A stretch of 64,000 nucleotides of DNA from an uncultured Paracoccaceae bacterium (GCA_947500055.1 CANMQO010000005.1:186001-250000); one strand, 5' to 3'; counted from the first letter of the stretch, positions 8,620-18,102 are shown. Notes: a model not told the origin generated them from the letters alone. Translations and numbers: made by a program.

Positions 8620-9020
8620 CCTACGCTTTCAAGGATACGGCGGTGAAAGCCGTCTATGATGGGTTCCCGACTGACATGCGGGCAATTGCCATGCGCTTGC
8701 GCGAACTCATCTTTGATGTCGCATGGGAAAATCCAGTTGTTGGCCGGGTGGAAGAGACGCTGCGCTGGGGCCAGCCATCCTATCTGACACCTGACACGAA
8801 ATCGGGTTCGACATTGCGGATCGGCTTGGCCAAACAGGGTGGCTGCGCCATCTATGCCCATTGCGCCACCGATATTATCAGCACCTATGCGACGACGTTT
8901 CCGGGAAGCGACTGGATCGAGGGTAACCGGGCCGTGATTTTCAAAGATCAATCGGAAATCGTGGCAGACAGGCTCCGCCTGCTGATTTTTCATGGGCTGA
9001 CATACCACCTGAAGCGGTGA
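8616..9020 (+). CDS. DUF1801-type protein
   Basis: 134 residues, starting at GTG inside the stop region of the GST gene. The sequence fits the DUF1801 (YdhG-like) fold: an N-terminal helix pair, then VEETLRWGQPSYL, LRIGLAKQGGCAIYAHC and a C-terminal helical end. The biochemical function of this family is unknown. Co-translation with the GST gene and the divergent YafY regulator suggests one small stress or detoxification unit. Confidence 0.8.
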   Translation: MTYAFKDTAVKAVYDGFPTDMRAIAMRLRELIFDVAWENPVVGRVEETLRWGQPSYLTPDTKSGSTLRIGLAKQGGCAIYAHCATDIISTYATTFPGSDWIEGNRAVIFKDQSEIVADRLRLLIFHGLTYHLKR

Positions 9021-9044
9021 TTAAGGGCCGGGCCTGACGTAGAG

Positions 9045-9072
9045 GTCCCGGGTCAAGCCCGGGACGGGTATT
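9045..9072. terminator. Hairpin terminator between convergent genes
   Basis: A perfect 8-bp stem (GTCCCGGG at 9045-9052, CCCGGGAC at 9058-9065, loop TCAAG) is followed by GGGTATTT. It sits between the converging DUF1801 gene and the 77-residue gene, and its symmetry would let it work in both directions, though the U-tract is short. Confidence 0.55.
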
Positions 9073-9087
9073 TCTGCCATACCGGAA

Positions 9088-9321
9088 TCAATCCAGGATC
9101 GATCCAAAACCGTCGTCGCGCATCACCAGACGATCACCGTCCAGTGCCAATGTGCGGGTCCGGCCCGCGGCGACGGCGTCGAACGGCACCGTGCTGCAAT
9201 CATCGCAACCGCCCACGACATCCATCCAGCATGTCGCCGCCTGGGTCGCCACCATACGTTGCGCGACCATCTGCAAAGTGGCTTTGCGCTCGGGGCGGTT
9301 GAAATCAACATGGGCGTTCAT
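9088..9321 (-). CDS. Small hypothetical protein
   Basis: 77 residues with a GGAGA ribosome site eight bases before the ATG. The sequence starts MNAHVDFNRPERKAT and has two cysteines in GGCDDCS, which could bind metal. No family was recognised. The separate position, the strong ribosome site and the terminator downstream support a real gene. Confidence 0.6.
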   Translation of the reverse strand: MNAHVDFNRPERKATLQMVAQRMVATQAATCWMDVVGGCDDCSTVPFDAVAAGRTRTLALDGDRLVMRDDGFGSILD

Positions 9322-9525
9322 CGCGGTCTCTCCAACAGATCGTCTATCGGCAATATTCCCCCACTTTGCGGCTAAATCGTGTCAGGCTTCGTGCCGAATT
9401 GGACAAAGTTTGCGGCTATCGGGCCAGCGTAACTGCCTTAAATGCTTAACAAAGTGACAATTTTTTCCGGCAGGGCTCATTGTTGCAAATTGGGCGACAA
9501 GCCCCTGCGCGGCCCGCTGTCAACG

Positions 9526-11781
9526 CTATCTGCGGGTCCGTTTGACTTTGCGTGCCGTCTTCGCGGCCTTCTTGCGAGCTGATCCCATCTTGCGACGTGG
9601 TGGTTTGCCGCGTCCTCGGGCCGGGCCGCGTGGCATCATACGCTCATCCAATGTCAGCAATTCGACGATCAGTCCGCCTGTGACCGGCGCGGCCTCGATC
9701 AGTTTGACGGTGACCCTTTGGCCCAGCCCGATGATCGTGCCGGTATCGGAACCCATCAGCGTCTGGCTGTCCGGATCATAGTGGAAGTATTCGCGGCCCA
9801 GGGTTCGGATCGGGATCATCCCGTCGGCACCGGTTTCATCCAGTTTCACAAAGATCCCGAATTTCGCAATGCCGCTGATCCGACCGCCCAGCTCTGTTCC
9901 GATCCGGTCGGAAAGGAAGGCGGCAAGATACCGATCAGTGGTGTCGCGTTCGGCCATCATGGACCGGCGTTCGGTATCGCTGATCTGTTTGCCGGTCGCG
10001 GCAAGATGTTCGACATCCCAAGGGCTAAGCCCGTCATCACCCCAGCCATGTGCCGTGATCAGCGCCCGATGCACGATCAGATCAGCGTAACGGCGGATGG
10101 GCGAGGTGAAATGCGCATAGGCGCGCAGGGCCAACCCGAAATGGCCGAAATTATCGGGGCTGTAATAGGCCTGTGTCATGGATCGCAACGTGGCCATGTT
10201 TACAAGTTCGGCGTTTTCGGTGTCTGCCGCCCCGGTCAGCAACTTGTTCAAATGGGCGGTTTTCAGGACCTGCCCCTTGGCCAGCACAAGGCCGGAGGCT
10301 TGTGCCACCTCGCGCAGGGCGTCCAGTTTTTCTGGGCTTGGTTCCTCATGCACCCGGAAAAGCAGGGGCGATTTGCGCCCAATCAATGTTTCTGCAGCGG
10401 CGACATTGGCCAGAACCATGAATTCCTCGATCAACCGATGGGCATCAAGCCGGTCCTTATGGTTCACGGATGTCACTTTGCCATCGTCACCCAGAACGAT
10501 CTGCCGCTCTGGCAGGTCCAGTTCCAGCGGCTCACGGCGCGCGCGCGCCTTCATCAATGCGGCATAAGCAGCATAGAGCGGGGCGATGATGTCATCCATC
10601 ATCGGGGCGACCTTGTCGTTGGGTTGCCCGTCAACAGCGGCCTGCACTTCTTCGTAATTCAGTGAGGCGACCGATTTCATCAGCCCGCGATGAAAACTGT
10701 GGTCGATCTTGTTGCCTTGTGCGTCAATGCGCATCGCAACCGCAAGGCAGGCCCGTTCGACCCCTTCATGCAGGGAGCACAGATCACCTGACAGCCGGTC
10801 GGGCAGCATCGGCACAACCCGATCAGGGAAATAGGTCGAATTGCCACGCTTGCGCGCTTCACGATCGAGTTCGGAATTTGGGGTCACGTAATGGGCGACA
10901 TCGGCGATGGCGACCCAGATGATCAAGCCGCCCTTGTTCTTGGGGTCAGGATCGGCTTCGACATAGCAGGCATCGTCGTGGTCGCGGGCATCCCACGGGT
11001 CGATGGTGATCAGGGGCATGTCGCGCAGGTCACGGCGTTTGCCAAGGCCCGCAGGTTTGGCTGCATCGGCTTCGGCAATGACCTCATCGGGAAAATGATC
11101 AGGGATGCCATGTTGATGGATGGCGATCAGGGAGACCGCGCGGGGTTCGGACGGATCACCAAGCCGGGCCACGATGCGCGCCTTTGGCAGGCCGATGCGG
11201 CCCTTGGGTCCGGCCTGTTCGGCCTCAACCAACTCGCCGTCTTTTGCGCCGCCGGTGGCACCGGCGGCAACAACCCATTCCCGGTCGCTGCCCTTTTCGA
11301 TGGGCAGGACACGCCCACCTTCGGACCCGGCCCGAAACACGCCCAGAATGCGCTGCGGGTTGGTGCCGATGCGCCGGATCATCCGGGCGGTGTGGCTGTG
11401 GGTCTCGGTCGCATCAGCCGTCAGCCGGCCCAGGATACGGTCCCCGGCCCCCACTGCCGGATCAGAGGATCGCAACATCATCAGGATGACAGGTTCCGGC
11501 CCTTTGCCCTTCCACTCGAGCGGACGGGAAAAAAGATCACCATCGGCATCCGGGCCGGTAATTTCCAGCACGGCGACAGGGGGCAGTTCTTCGGCATCGC
11601 GATAGCTGTTGCGGCGTTTGGCCAACTTGCCTTCGTCCTGCAATTCTTTCAGCAAACGCTTCAGATCGATGCGCGCAGCGCCCTTGATGCCAAAGGCTTT
11701 GGCAATGTCGCGTTTGGCCGTTTTGGTGGGGTTGTCGGAGATCCAGGACAGGATTTCGGACTTTGAAGGAATACTGTTCAT
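9526..11781 (-). CDS. rnr: Ribonuclease R
   Basis: 751 residues. An N-terminal helix-turn-helix (SEILSWISDNPTKTAKRDIAKAFG) is followed by cold-shock/OB-like domains and then the RNB catalytic domain. RNB shows ITIDPWDARDHDDA, with the clustered Asp that bind magnesium, and later FTSPIRRYADLIVHR. A C-terminal S1 domain (RISGIAKFGIFVKLDETGADGM) and a very basic Arg/Lys tail complete the protein. It degrades structured RNA 3' to 5'. ATG 11781 follows a GGCGGGGG stretch; a five-residue longer frame is possible. Transcription comes from the right, behind dapE, across an unusual palindrome-rich 114-base gap. Confidence 0.95.
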   Translation of the reverse strand: MNSIPSKSEILSWISDNPTKTAKRDIAKAFGIKGAARIDLKRLLKELQDEGKLAKRRNSYRDAEELPPVAVLEITGPDADGDLFSRPLEWKGKGPEPVILMMLRSSDPAVGAGDRILGRLTADATETHSHTARMIRRIGTNPQRILGVFRAGSEGGRVLPIEKGSDREWVVAAGATGGAKDGELVEAEQAGPKGRIGLPKARIVARLGDPSEPRAVSLIAIHQHGIPDHFPDEVIAEADAAKPAGLGKRRDLRDMPLITIDPWDARDHDDACYVEADPDPKNKGGLIIWVAIADVAHYVTPNSELDREARKRGNSTYFPDRVVPMLPDRLSGDLCSLHEGVERACLAVAMRIDAQGNKIDHSFHRGLMKSVASLNYEEVQAAVDGQPNDKVAPMMDDIIAPLYAAYAALMKARARREPLELDLPERQIVLGDDGKVTSVNHKDRLDAHRLIEEFMVLANVAAAETLIGRKSPLLFRVHEEPSPEKLDALREVAQASGLVLAKGQVLKTAHLNKLLTGAADTENAELVNMATLRSMTQAYYSPDNFGHFGLALRAYAHFTSPIRRYADLIVHRALITAHGWGDDGLSPWDVEHLAATGKQISDTERRSMMAERDTTDRYLAAFLSDRIGTELGGRISGIAKFGIFVKLDETGADGMIPIRTLGREYFHYDPDSQTLMGSDTGTIIGLGQRVTVKLIEAAPVTGGLIVELLTLDERMMPRGPARGRGKPPRRKMGSARKKAAKTARKVKRTRR

Positions 11782-11812
11782 GCCCCCGCCTAGCACGCCA
11801 TGTCAGCGCAGC

Positions 11813-11879
11813 CAATTCCTGGTACAGGAATTGAAAAAATCCTGATCAGGATTTTGTGCAGACTTTTTCCAAAAGTCTG
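11813..11879. repeat. Three consecutive perfect inverted repeats between dapE and rnr
   Basis: Three palindromes fill this gap: CAATTCCTG-GTA-CAGGAATTG (11813-11833), AAAATCCTGA-TCAGGATTTT (11836-11855) and CAGACTTTT-TCC-AAAAGTCTG (11859-11879). All arms pair perfectly. None has a long U-tract or GC-rich stem, so they are not ordinary terminators. The second and third have a diverged inverted counterpart on the other side of dapE. Confidence 0.75.
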
Positions 11880-11895
11880 TTTACCCGAATGTCAG

Positions 11896-13041
11896 TCAGG
11901 CAAAATAGCCGGTCAGAACACGCTTGTAGATCGCCTTAAGCTGGCCAATCTGCTCAATCGACACGCGCTCATCAACCTGATGCATGGTTTGGCCGACCAA
12001 CCCGAATTCCACGACCGGGCAATGATCCTTGACAAATCGCGCGTCCGACGTGCCGCCAGAGGTGGACAAGACAGGGGTCATACCCGTCTCTGCTGCGACG
12101 GCAGCTGCGACAAGCTCAGATAGATCACCCGGCGGCGTCAGGAAGCTCTCGCCGGACACTTTCACCTTGATGTCCACATCAACATCGAACTGTTCGGTCA
12201 CGTGCCCGGCTTCTTCGCCCATCCAGTCGACAATTGCCTGGCTGGAATGGGCGTCGTTAAAACGGACATTGACCGCCGCGCTGCATTGGGCGGGAATCAC
12301 GTTTGTCGCTGGGTTCCCGGTATCCATGGTCACGACAGCAAGGGTTGAAGGGTCAAAATGCGCCGTTCCTTCATCCAGTGCATGCGATGACAACCGGTCC
12401 ACAAGGCGGGCAAGCGCAGGGATCGGATTTTTGGCCCGGTGGGGATAGGCTGAATGCCCCTGCACACCGCGCACTGTAAACCAGGCAGTCAGCGATCCGC
12501 GCCGCCCGATTTTCATCGCCTCGCCCATGACATCGGGGCAGGTTGGCTCGCCCACCAGACAAACGCTCATCGCCTCGCCTTCTGCCGCCATCCAATCCAG
12601 CAATGCGGTTGTGCCATGCAGCGCGTCACCTTCCTCGTCCCCGGTGATCGCCAGCACCACCGCACCATCGGGTGGCGTCTCGGTCACAAAGTCGATGGCA
12701 GCGGCGGCAAAGGCCGCAACGCCGGATTTCATGTCGGTCGCCCCGCGCCCATAAAGGTAGCCATCCTTGATCTCGGCCCCGAAAGGCAGGACGGACCAGT
12801 CATTTTCGTTGCCGACAGGGACAACATCAGTGTGCCCGTTAAACCCGAATGTCCGGTTGGCGCCCTTGCGGCCCCAACGGGCATAGAGATTGGGAACACC
12901 ACCGCGATCCACGCGGGTGCATTCAAAGCCGCCCTCCGTCAGCCGTTTCGCCAGCAAAACCAGCGCCCCGCCTTCAGCCGGGGTGACAGAAGGGCACCGC
13001 ACAAGATCAGCGGTCAGGGCAACGGGGTCGACAGGTGTCAT
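11896..13041 (-). CDS. dapE: Succinyl-diaminopimelate desuccinylase
   Basis: 381 residues, ATG preceded by AAGGAG. M20 metallopeptidase motifs are present: [10 protein letters not shown] (first zinc His), [13 protein letters not shown] (catalytic Glu-Glu), LVGEPT and a late MHQVDE with the last zinc-binding His. The central lid domain starts near [16 protein letters not shown]. It removes succinate from N-succinyl-LL-diaminopimelate in the lysine and cell-wall precursor pathway. It lies downstream of dapD and two small genes on the same strand, with a 170-base gap holding paired palindromes. Confidence 0.95.
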   Translation of the reverse strand: MTPVDPVALTADLVRCPSVTPAEGGALVLLAKRLTEGGFECTRVDRGGVPNLYARWGRKGANRTFGFNGHTDVVPVGNENDWSVLPFGAEIKDGYLYGRGATDMKSGVAAFAAAAIDFVTETPPDGAVVLAITGDEEGDALHGTTALLDWMAAEGEAMSVCLVGEPTCPDVMGEAMKIGRRGSLTAWFTVRGVQGHSAYPHRAKNPIPALARLVDRLSSHALDEGTAHFDPSTLAVVTMDTGNPATNVIPAQCSAAVNVRFNDAHSSQAIVDWMGEEAGHVTEQFDVDVDIKVKVSGESFLTPPGDLSELVAAAVAAETGMTPVLSTSGGTSDARFVKDHCPVVEFGLVGQTMHQVDERVSIEQIGQLKAIYKRVLTGYFA

Positions 13042-13151
13042 GACAAGGCTCCTTTTTCGCGTGGCTATCCGGATGGATGAGCGGATGCAAATCGCGCAGC
13101 TGGCTTACGGCCGGTGATGTTCATCGTGGTGCATTAACTATGGGGCGGCGG

Positions 13152-13195
13152 CAGAAATTTCTAAATTTCTGATCCAAATCCTTCATAGGATTTGG
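13152..13195. repeat. Paired inverted repeats upstream of dapE
   Basis: CAGAAATTT-CT-AAATTTCTG (13152-13171) is followed two bases later by CCAAATCC-TTCATA-GGATTTGG (13174-13195). Read on the opposite strand, the pair has the same order and shared outer bases as the second and third palindromes at 11836-11879, with both arms of a stem changed together. Confidence 0.72.
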
Positions 13196-13211
13196 CGATT
13201 GTTGCACCCGT

Positions 13212-13544
13212 TTACGCATTGTCGTCAAAAAACGGTGTCATCTGCGCGACGATCACGCTGTTTTCGTCCAGCGCCCGTTGCATCAGCGCCTTTTCGTCAT
13301 CTGAGATATCATGCCCTTCGGCGAGCCGTTCGTCCAATGTGCCATAGCCGGACACGTCCAGGGGGGCCAGATCGGCCTGTTTGAGGATCGCGACGGTTTC
13401 GCGCACGGCCTCGGCCTCGTCCACGCCGCTGGCATAGCACATAAGCGCGCCACCGGTGGCCTGTTCCGGCAACCCGTCACCTTCGTTGCGCCCCACTTCG
13501 ACCAGTAAAGTGAACACCTTCTGACGGCTTTCTTTCTTGCTCAT
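13212..13544 (-). CDS. Small acidic protein encoded between dapD and dapE
   Basis: 110 residues. No family recognised. The sequence is soluble, has a basic N-terminus (MSKKESRQKVF) and an acidic C-terminal half, and no signal peptide. The start ATG overlaps the stop codon of the upstream membrane-protein gene (ATGA), indicating translational coupling. The position within the dap cluster suggests a conserved but unassigned role. It is followed by the paired palindromes before dapE. Confidence 0.72.
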   Translation of the reverse strand: MSKKESRQKVFTLLVEVGRNEGDGLPEQATGGALMCYASGVDEAEAVRETVAILKQADLAPLDVSGYGTLDERLAEGHDISDDEKALMQRALDENSVIVAQMTPFFDDNA

Positions 13545-13822
13545 TTGGGGTCTTTCTCTTCCCAGCGCGACCGCACCGCCCAGATGGTTGACACGATGAT
13601 CACGATCTGAACCGGCGCATAGATGACAAGCATCAGAAACAGGATGGTTGTGACCAGCGGAAGCTGCATCACATAGACAAAGGTCAATGCCGGTTGCCAC
13701 AACAGCGCAACGACGAAAGTGACAAGGATGATATCCGCAGCAACCGGACCCCAGGCAGCCTTGAACGACGGGCGATAACCCGCCGCAATGCGTTTGCGCG
13801 CCAGTGTCCGGCTGATGATCAT
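13541..13822 (-). CDS. Small integral membrane protein in the dap cluster
   Basis: 93 residues with two hydrophobic segments (about 27-48 and 52-78) separated by a short turn, a basic N-terminal region (RTLARKRIAAGYR) and a charged tail ending KDPK. The frame begins directly after the dapD stop codon with no gap and ends in an ATGA overlap with the next gene. Function unknown. The tight packing says it is expressed with dapD. Confidence 0.75.
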   Translation of the reverse strand: MIISRTLARKRIAAGYRPSFKAAWGPVAADIILVTFVVALLWQPALTFVYVMQLPLVTTILFLMLVIYAPVQIVIIVSTIWAVRSRWEEKDPK

Positions 13823-14650
13823 CTAGTCGCGCAGCAATTCGTTGATGCCGGTCTTTGACCTTGTCCGCTCATCCACCCGTTTCACGATCACGGCACAGTA
13901 GAGGCTGACATTGTTCCTGGATGGCATGGAGCCAGAGACAACCACCGAATAGGGGGGCACTTCGCCATACATGACCTCGCCGGTTTCGCGATCCACGATC
14001 TTGGTGGACTGGCCGATAAAGACCCCCATACCAAGCACAGAGCCTTCACGGACGACACAGCCTTCAACCACTTCCGAACGGGCACCGATAAAGCAGTTAT
14101 CCTCGATGATGGTCGGCCCCGCTTGCATTGGCTCCAACACGCCGCCGATACCAACGCCACCGGACAGGTGCACATTCTTGCCGATCTGGGCGCAGGACCC
14201 GACCGTCGCCCAGGTGTCGACCATCGTGCCTTCGTCCACATAAGCGCCGAGGTTCACGAAGGACGGCATCAAAACCACGCCGGGGGCAATGAAGGCCGAT
14301 TTGCGCACAACACAGTTTGGCACGGCCCGAAAGCCTGCGGCCTTCCATTGATTGTCGCCCCAGCCTTTGAATTTGCTATCGACCTTGTCCCACCAGCCGC
14401 CGGCCTGCGGGCCGCCATCCTGCTGTTCCATATCCTTGATCCGGAAACCAAGCAGCACGGCCTTCTTGGCCCATTGGTTCACATGCCAGGATCCGTCATC
14501 CTGCTTTTCAGCAACGCGCAACTTGCCACTATCAAGCGCGTTCAGCGTATCCTCGATCGCCTCACGGATTTCGCCGGTTGTGGCGGGGGTAATCGTATCG
14601 CGGGCGTCCCACGCGGCTTCGATGGCGGTTTCTAAGGCGGCATTGGACAT
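13823..14650 (-). CDS. dapD: Tetrahydrodipicolinate N-succinyltransferase
   Basis: 275 residues, ATG with GGAG upstream. The central part is a left-handed beta-helix of hexapeptide repeats ([39 protein letters not shown]). The N-terminal helical domain carries [14 protein letters not shown]. It adds succinate from succinyl-CoA in lysine/DAP synthesis, supplying the substrate chain that leads to DapE encoded downstream. It probably heads the four-gene dap transcript. Confidence 0.96.
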   Translation of the reverse strand: MSNAALETAIEAAWDARDTITPATTGEIREAIEDTLNALDSGKLRVAEKQDDGSWHVNQWAKKAVLLGFRIKDMEQQDGGPQAGGWWDKVDSKFKGWGDNQWKAAGFRAVPNCVVRKSAFIAPGVVLMPSFVNLGAYVDEGTMVDTWATVGSCAQIGKNVHLSGGVGIGGVLEPMQAGPTIIEDNCFIGARSEVVEGCVVREGSVLGMGVFIGQSTKIVDRETGEVMYGEVPPYSVVVSGSMPSRNNVSLYCAVIVKRVDERTRSKTGINELLRD

Positions 14651-14786
14651 GTCGGTCTCCGATCAATGGTTTGACGGGGTGTCTAGCCCGGCTTACCTGA
14701 TCAATCAACGGCGCCGTTTGGCGTATTTCAATTGCATCTCCGGGCGTGGCAGGCAACGCTGGGCCCGGGCAAGACAGGACATCCGC

Positions 14787-15632
14787 ATGCAAGATAACCG
14801 ACATCATCCATTTCGTGACAGTCATCAGGATCGCGAGGCTGCGACGCATATCCCCGACACGCCGCAAACCCGGGCGCCATCCTATGCGCTTGCCTTTGCG
14901 GATGAGGATTTCATGTGTCGCCCGGAACTGCGCCCGGTGCGGTTGCAGCTGGAACTGCTGAAACCTGAAATGCTGATGAACGAAGCGGGAATCGATTCAA
15001 CCATTGTTTTATTCGGCGGCGCGCGCATTCCAGCACCCGCGAACAAAGACAGCGCGCGGACCCAGACGCTGGCGGATTTGTCGAAATATTATGACGAGGC
15101 ACGCCGCTTTGCGCAGCTTATGACCGAGCGGTCACTGAAATCCGGCGGCACAGAAGATGTGATCGTCACCGGCGGCGGGCCGGGTGTCATGGAGGCGGGC
15201 AATCGCGGCGCGCTGGATGCTGGGGGCCAGTCGATCGGGCTGAATATCGTGTTGCCGCATGAACAAGCGCCCAATGAATACGTGACGCCTGATCTTTGCT
15301 TCAACTTTCACTACTTCGCGATCCGCAAGATGCATTTCCTGATGCGCGCCTCGGCGGTCTGCGTCTTTCCGGGCGGTTTTGGCACATTGGATGAGATGTT
15401 CGAGGCGCTGACCCTGATACAGACCGGGCGCATGGCACGGGTGCCATTTCTGCTTTTCGGGCAATCATTCTGGGAAAAGATCATCAATTGGGAAGCGCTG
15501 TCGGATGCCGGCACCATCTCGGCCGAAGATCTGGACCTGTTCCGGTTCGTTGAAACGGCGGAAGAAGCGATTGCGGCTTTGGACAACTGGGAAGGCAAAG
15601 GTGAGAAACGCGGAGTGATCCCGGGGCGCTAG
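14787..15632 (+). CDS. LOG-family (TIGR00730-like) Rossmann protein
   Basis: 281 residues from ATG 14787. The nucleotide-binding motifs VTGGGPGVMEAGNRGA and FPGGFGTLDE mark the LOG/lysine-decarboxylase-like family, whose well-studied members are cytokinin riboside 5'-monophosphate phosphoribohydrolases (AMP-hydrolysing). The first ~75 residues are an extension beyond the minimal fold and are rich in charged residues. The open frame continues far upstream, but nothing there resembles the family. Its stop overlaps the stop region of the convergent LacI gene by four bases. A nucleotide-salvage role is likely but not shown. Confidence 0.83.
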   Translation: MQDNRHHPFRDSHQDREAATHIPDTPQTRAPSYALAFADEDFMCRPELRPVRLQLELLKPEMLMNEAGIDSTIVLFGGARIPAPANKDSARTQTLADLSKYYDEARRFAQLMTERSLKSGGTEDVIVTGGGPGVMEAGNRGALDAGGQSIGLNIVLPHEQAPNEYVTPDLCFNFHYFAIRKMHFLMRASAVCVFPGGFGTLDEMFEALTLIQTGRMARVPFLLFGQSFWEKIINWEALSDAGTISAEDLDLFRFVETAEEAIAALDNWEGKGEKRGVIPGR

Positions 15633-16657
15633 GCGGTGGGGACTTCCAGAAATTGCATTGGCGGTAATTCCGGCTGTTTGATCGCCTGAATTGCGGCCTT
15701 TGCCAGAAAATCACCGGCTGAACCGACAGATTCCGCGATGGTCAGCATATCTGAGCAGACCATTTTCATCAGTGGCACGGCCTCTTTGGCGAAGACATCG
15801 ATTTCATTCCCGATGGCGAGGCCCGCATTTTCCACCGTCGCAAGCGCAGCCAGCGCCGAGGCTGTTGATGCCGTCACAATCGCATCGGTTTCCGGGTGGG
15901 CGGCCAGATGTGCGATGATCCCCTCATTGACCTCAGAGGTTTGATTGTCGCTGGTCACGCTCTCCAGAATGGAAAGTGACTGCCCATTCGCCCCGGCGCG
16001 TTCGCGCAACCCCGCCACAAGATGCAGCGCGTAGCTTTGGCGTAGCGGTGGGGCGACGACCGCAACATGTTTGCGTCCGCGTTCATGCAGCATGTCGATA
16101 GCCAGACGCCCATAGGTTTCATTGTCAAAGTCGTAGTATGGGTGTTGATCCGACCAGTTACTGCGCCCGTGGGTGGCAAAGGGAAAATTGCGCTCCATCA
16201 GATAGGCGACGCGTTCGTCCTCGGGTTCAATCTGATTGAGGATCACCGCATCGGCGGACCCTGTTTCGTAGATATACCGGATCGGCTTCATTATATCGGA
16301 GCTTGGCGAATAGGGCATGACGTTGAGATGAAAGTTGGTCCCTTCGAACCCGCCTGCGACCGATGAAATCAGGCGTGCCGTATGGTTGTCATGTTCGGTC
16401 GACATCACAAGGCTGATGACGTTGGTGCGACCGGTGCGCAGACGCACCCCGGCGCGGTTTGGAACATATCCGATTTCATCCGCGATCTTGCGAATCAGTT
16501 TCTTGGTGTCGCTGCCAATGTCGGGTGCATCATTCAGCGCACGCGATACCGTCGGGACTGCAAGGCCACTTAATTTTGAGATTGTCTTGAGCGTCGGCTT
16601 CTGCGCCCGACCCAGTGTCGACACCCCTCGCTGAGGTCCTTTCTCATCATCCGACAT
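15629..16657 (-). CDS. LacI-family repressor of the adjacent sugar locus
   Basis: 342 residues. The N-terminal HTH and hinge helix (KPTLKTISKLSGLAVPTVSRALNDAP, then YVPNRAGVRLRTGRTN) are followed by a periplasmic-binding-protein-like effector domain. It has a ~20-residue tail before the HTH. The gene diverges from the ABC transporter operon, and two 14-base pseudo-palindromes with a central CG lie just before the transporter start. It probably represses that operon in the absence of a sugar inducer. The start at 16657 follows GGGGAAAC; a 26-residue longer frame is possible. Confidence 0.9.
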   Translation of the reverse strand: MSDDEKGPQRGVSTLGRAQKPTLKTISKLSGLAVPTVSRALNDAPDIGSDTKKLIRKIADEIGYVPNRAGVRLRTGRTNVISLVMSTEHDNHTARLISSVAGGFEGTNFHLNVMPYSPSSDIMKPIRYIYETGSADAVILNQIEPEDERVAYLMERNFPFATHGRSNWSDQHPYYDFDNETYGRLAIDMLHERGRKHVAVVAPPLRQSYALHLVAGLRERAGANGQSLSILESVTSDNQTSEVNEGIIAHLAAHPETDAIVTASTASALAALATVENAGLAIGNEIDVFAKEAVPLMKMVCSDMLTIAESVGSAGDFLAKAAIQAIKQPELPPMQFLEVPTA

Positions 16658-16792
16658 TGGTGTTTCCCCACAAGTTACGCCCATAATGCATGAGTTTCGT
16701 CCTGCATGTGGCGTGTGCCCGAGGCAAGAGCACATCTTTCATCGCGCTCTGTCATGGCCTCATTTCTTTCTTTCATACTGTCTTAAAACTTC

Positions 16793-16820
16793 TTGCGGCG
16801 TCAATCTAAATCGATATAGG
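16793..16820 (+). promoter_or_regulatory. Possible promoter of the mannoside operon
   Basis: TTGCGG (16793-16798) and TATAGG (16815-16820) are separated by 16 bases, resembling weak -35 and -10 boxes. The -10 overlaps the first predicted LacI operator. Weak consensus match; inference only. Confidence 0.35.
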
Positions 16821-16839
16821 CTCATCTACAACGATTTAG
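16806..16839. promoter_or_regulatory. Two predicted LacI-type operators
   Basis: CTAAATCGATATAG (16806-16819) matches its own reverse complement at 12 of 14 bases, and CTACAACGATTTAG (16826-16839) at 10 of 14. Both have the central CG typical of LacI-family sites. Their centres are 20 bases apart, about two helical turns, so two dimers could sit on one face. They lie directly before the GGGAGGAG ribosome site of the binding-protein gene. Confidence 0.65.
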
Positions 16840-16858
16840 AACCAGGGAGGAGACAATC

Positions 16859-18088
16859 GTGAAACTCACTACAAAACTGCTCGCGGCGACGGCAATGGTC
16901 GCAGCATCATCAGCATCGGCCGTTGAGCTGGAAGTGACGCATTGGTGGACATCCGGTGGTGAAGCTGCTGCCGTGTCAGAGTTCGCCAAAGCCTTTAACG
17001 CGACAGAACACACATGGGTTGATGGTGCGATTGCCGGTTCCGGCGGAACCGCGCGTCCGATCATTATCTCGCGGATTCTTGGCGGTGACCCGATGCATGC
17101 CACCCAGTTGAACCATGGCCGTCAGGCTGAGGAACTGGTTGAGGCTGGCCTGATGCTTGACCTCACAGACGTCGCCGAAGCCGAAGGTTGGGCAGATGTT
17201 GTGAACCCGTCACGCCTGCTTGATAGCTGCACGTTGGACGGCAAGGTGTATTGCGTTCCTGTGAACATCCACTCGCCACAGTGGCTGTGGCTGTCACATG
17301 CTGCATATGAAAAGGCCGGAGTAGATGTGCCCGCTGATTGGTTCGAATTTGTCGATTCGGCCGATGCGCTGAAAGAGGCGGGCGTTGTGCCGCTCGCCAT
17401 GGGTCAGCAGTCTTGGCAGACAAACCTTGCCTTTGGTGCGATCATGGTCGCTGTCGGTGGCACGGATCTGTATCTTGATGTTCTGACCAACAAGAACGCC
17501 GAAGCCGCAGCCAGTCCCGAAATGACAAAAGTTTTCGAAGCATTCGCCGCAGCGCGTCTGTTGTCCGAAGGATCGAATGTGCAGGATTGGAACCAGGCGA
17601 CAAACCTGGTGATCACAGGTCAGGCCGGTGGCCAGATCCACGGTGACTGGGCGCAGGGCGAATTCCAGGTGGCCGAGCAGGTCGCAGGAACGGATTACAC
17701 CTGTCTGCCCGGTCTGGGTGTGAACGAAATCATCGCCACCGGCGGCGATGCGTTCTATTTCCCGAAATCTGACGACCCGGAAATCACAGCGGCCCAGAAA
17801 GAACTGGCATCGCTGATGATCTCACGGGAAGTGCAGGTCGCATTTAACCTCAAGAAAGGGTCGTTGCCGATCCGGGGTGACGTTGATCTGTCGGCAGCCA
17901 ATGACTGCATGAAAAAGGGTCTGGCGATCCTTGCGGCAGGTAACGTTCTGCCTGACGGCGTGAATGCGTTCTCTGCCGATACACAAGGCCAGATTGATGA
18001 CCTGACCGTCGAGTTCTGGAATGACACCAGCATCACGGTCGAGGACGCGCAGGCGCGTTACGTTGGTATCATCGAAGACGCTGACTAA
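16859..18088 (+). CDS. ABC sugar transporter, family 1 substrate-binding protein
   Basis: 409 residues starting at GTG, which is supported by a strong GGGAGGAG site. A signal peptide (KLTTKLLAATAMVAASSASA) precedes the mature LEVTHWWTSGGE, the typical start of family 1 sugar-binding proteins (MalE/AglE group). No lipobox, so it should be free in the periplasm. Trp and aromatic residues (PQWLWLSH, GDWAQGEF) are spread as in oligosaccharide binders. It is the first gene of the operon and is followed by a stable hairpin that could keep its transcript abundant relative to the permeases. Confidence 0.93.
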   Translation: MKLTTKLLAATAMVAASSASAVELEVTHWWTSGGEAAAVSEFAKAFNATEHTWVDGAIAGSGGTARPIIISRILGGDPMHATQLNHGRQAEELVEAGLMLDLTDVAEAEGWADVVNPSRLLDSCTLDGKVYCVPVNIHSPQWLWLSHAAYEKAGVDVPADWFEFVDSADALKEAGVVPLAMGQQSWQTNLAFGAIMVAVGGTDLYLDVLTNKNAEAAASPEMTKVFEAFAAARLLSEGSNVQDWNQATNLVITGQAGGQIHGDWAQGEFQVAEQVAGTDYTCLPGLGVNEIIATGGDAFYFPKSDDPEITAAQKELASLMISREVQVAFNLKKGSLPIRGDVDLSAANDCMKKGLAILAAGNVLPDGVNAFSADTQGQIDDLTVEFWNDTSITVEDAQARYVGIIEDAD

Positions 18089-18102
18089 TCGCTTAACAGG
18101 CT

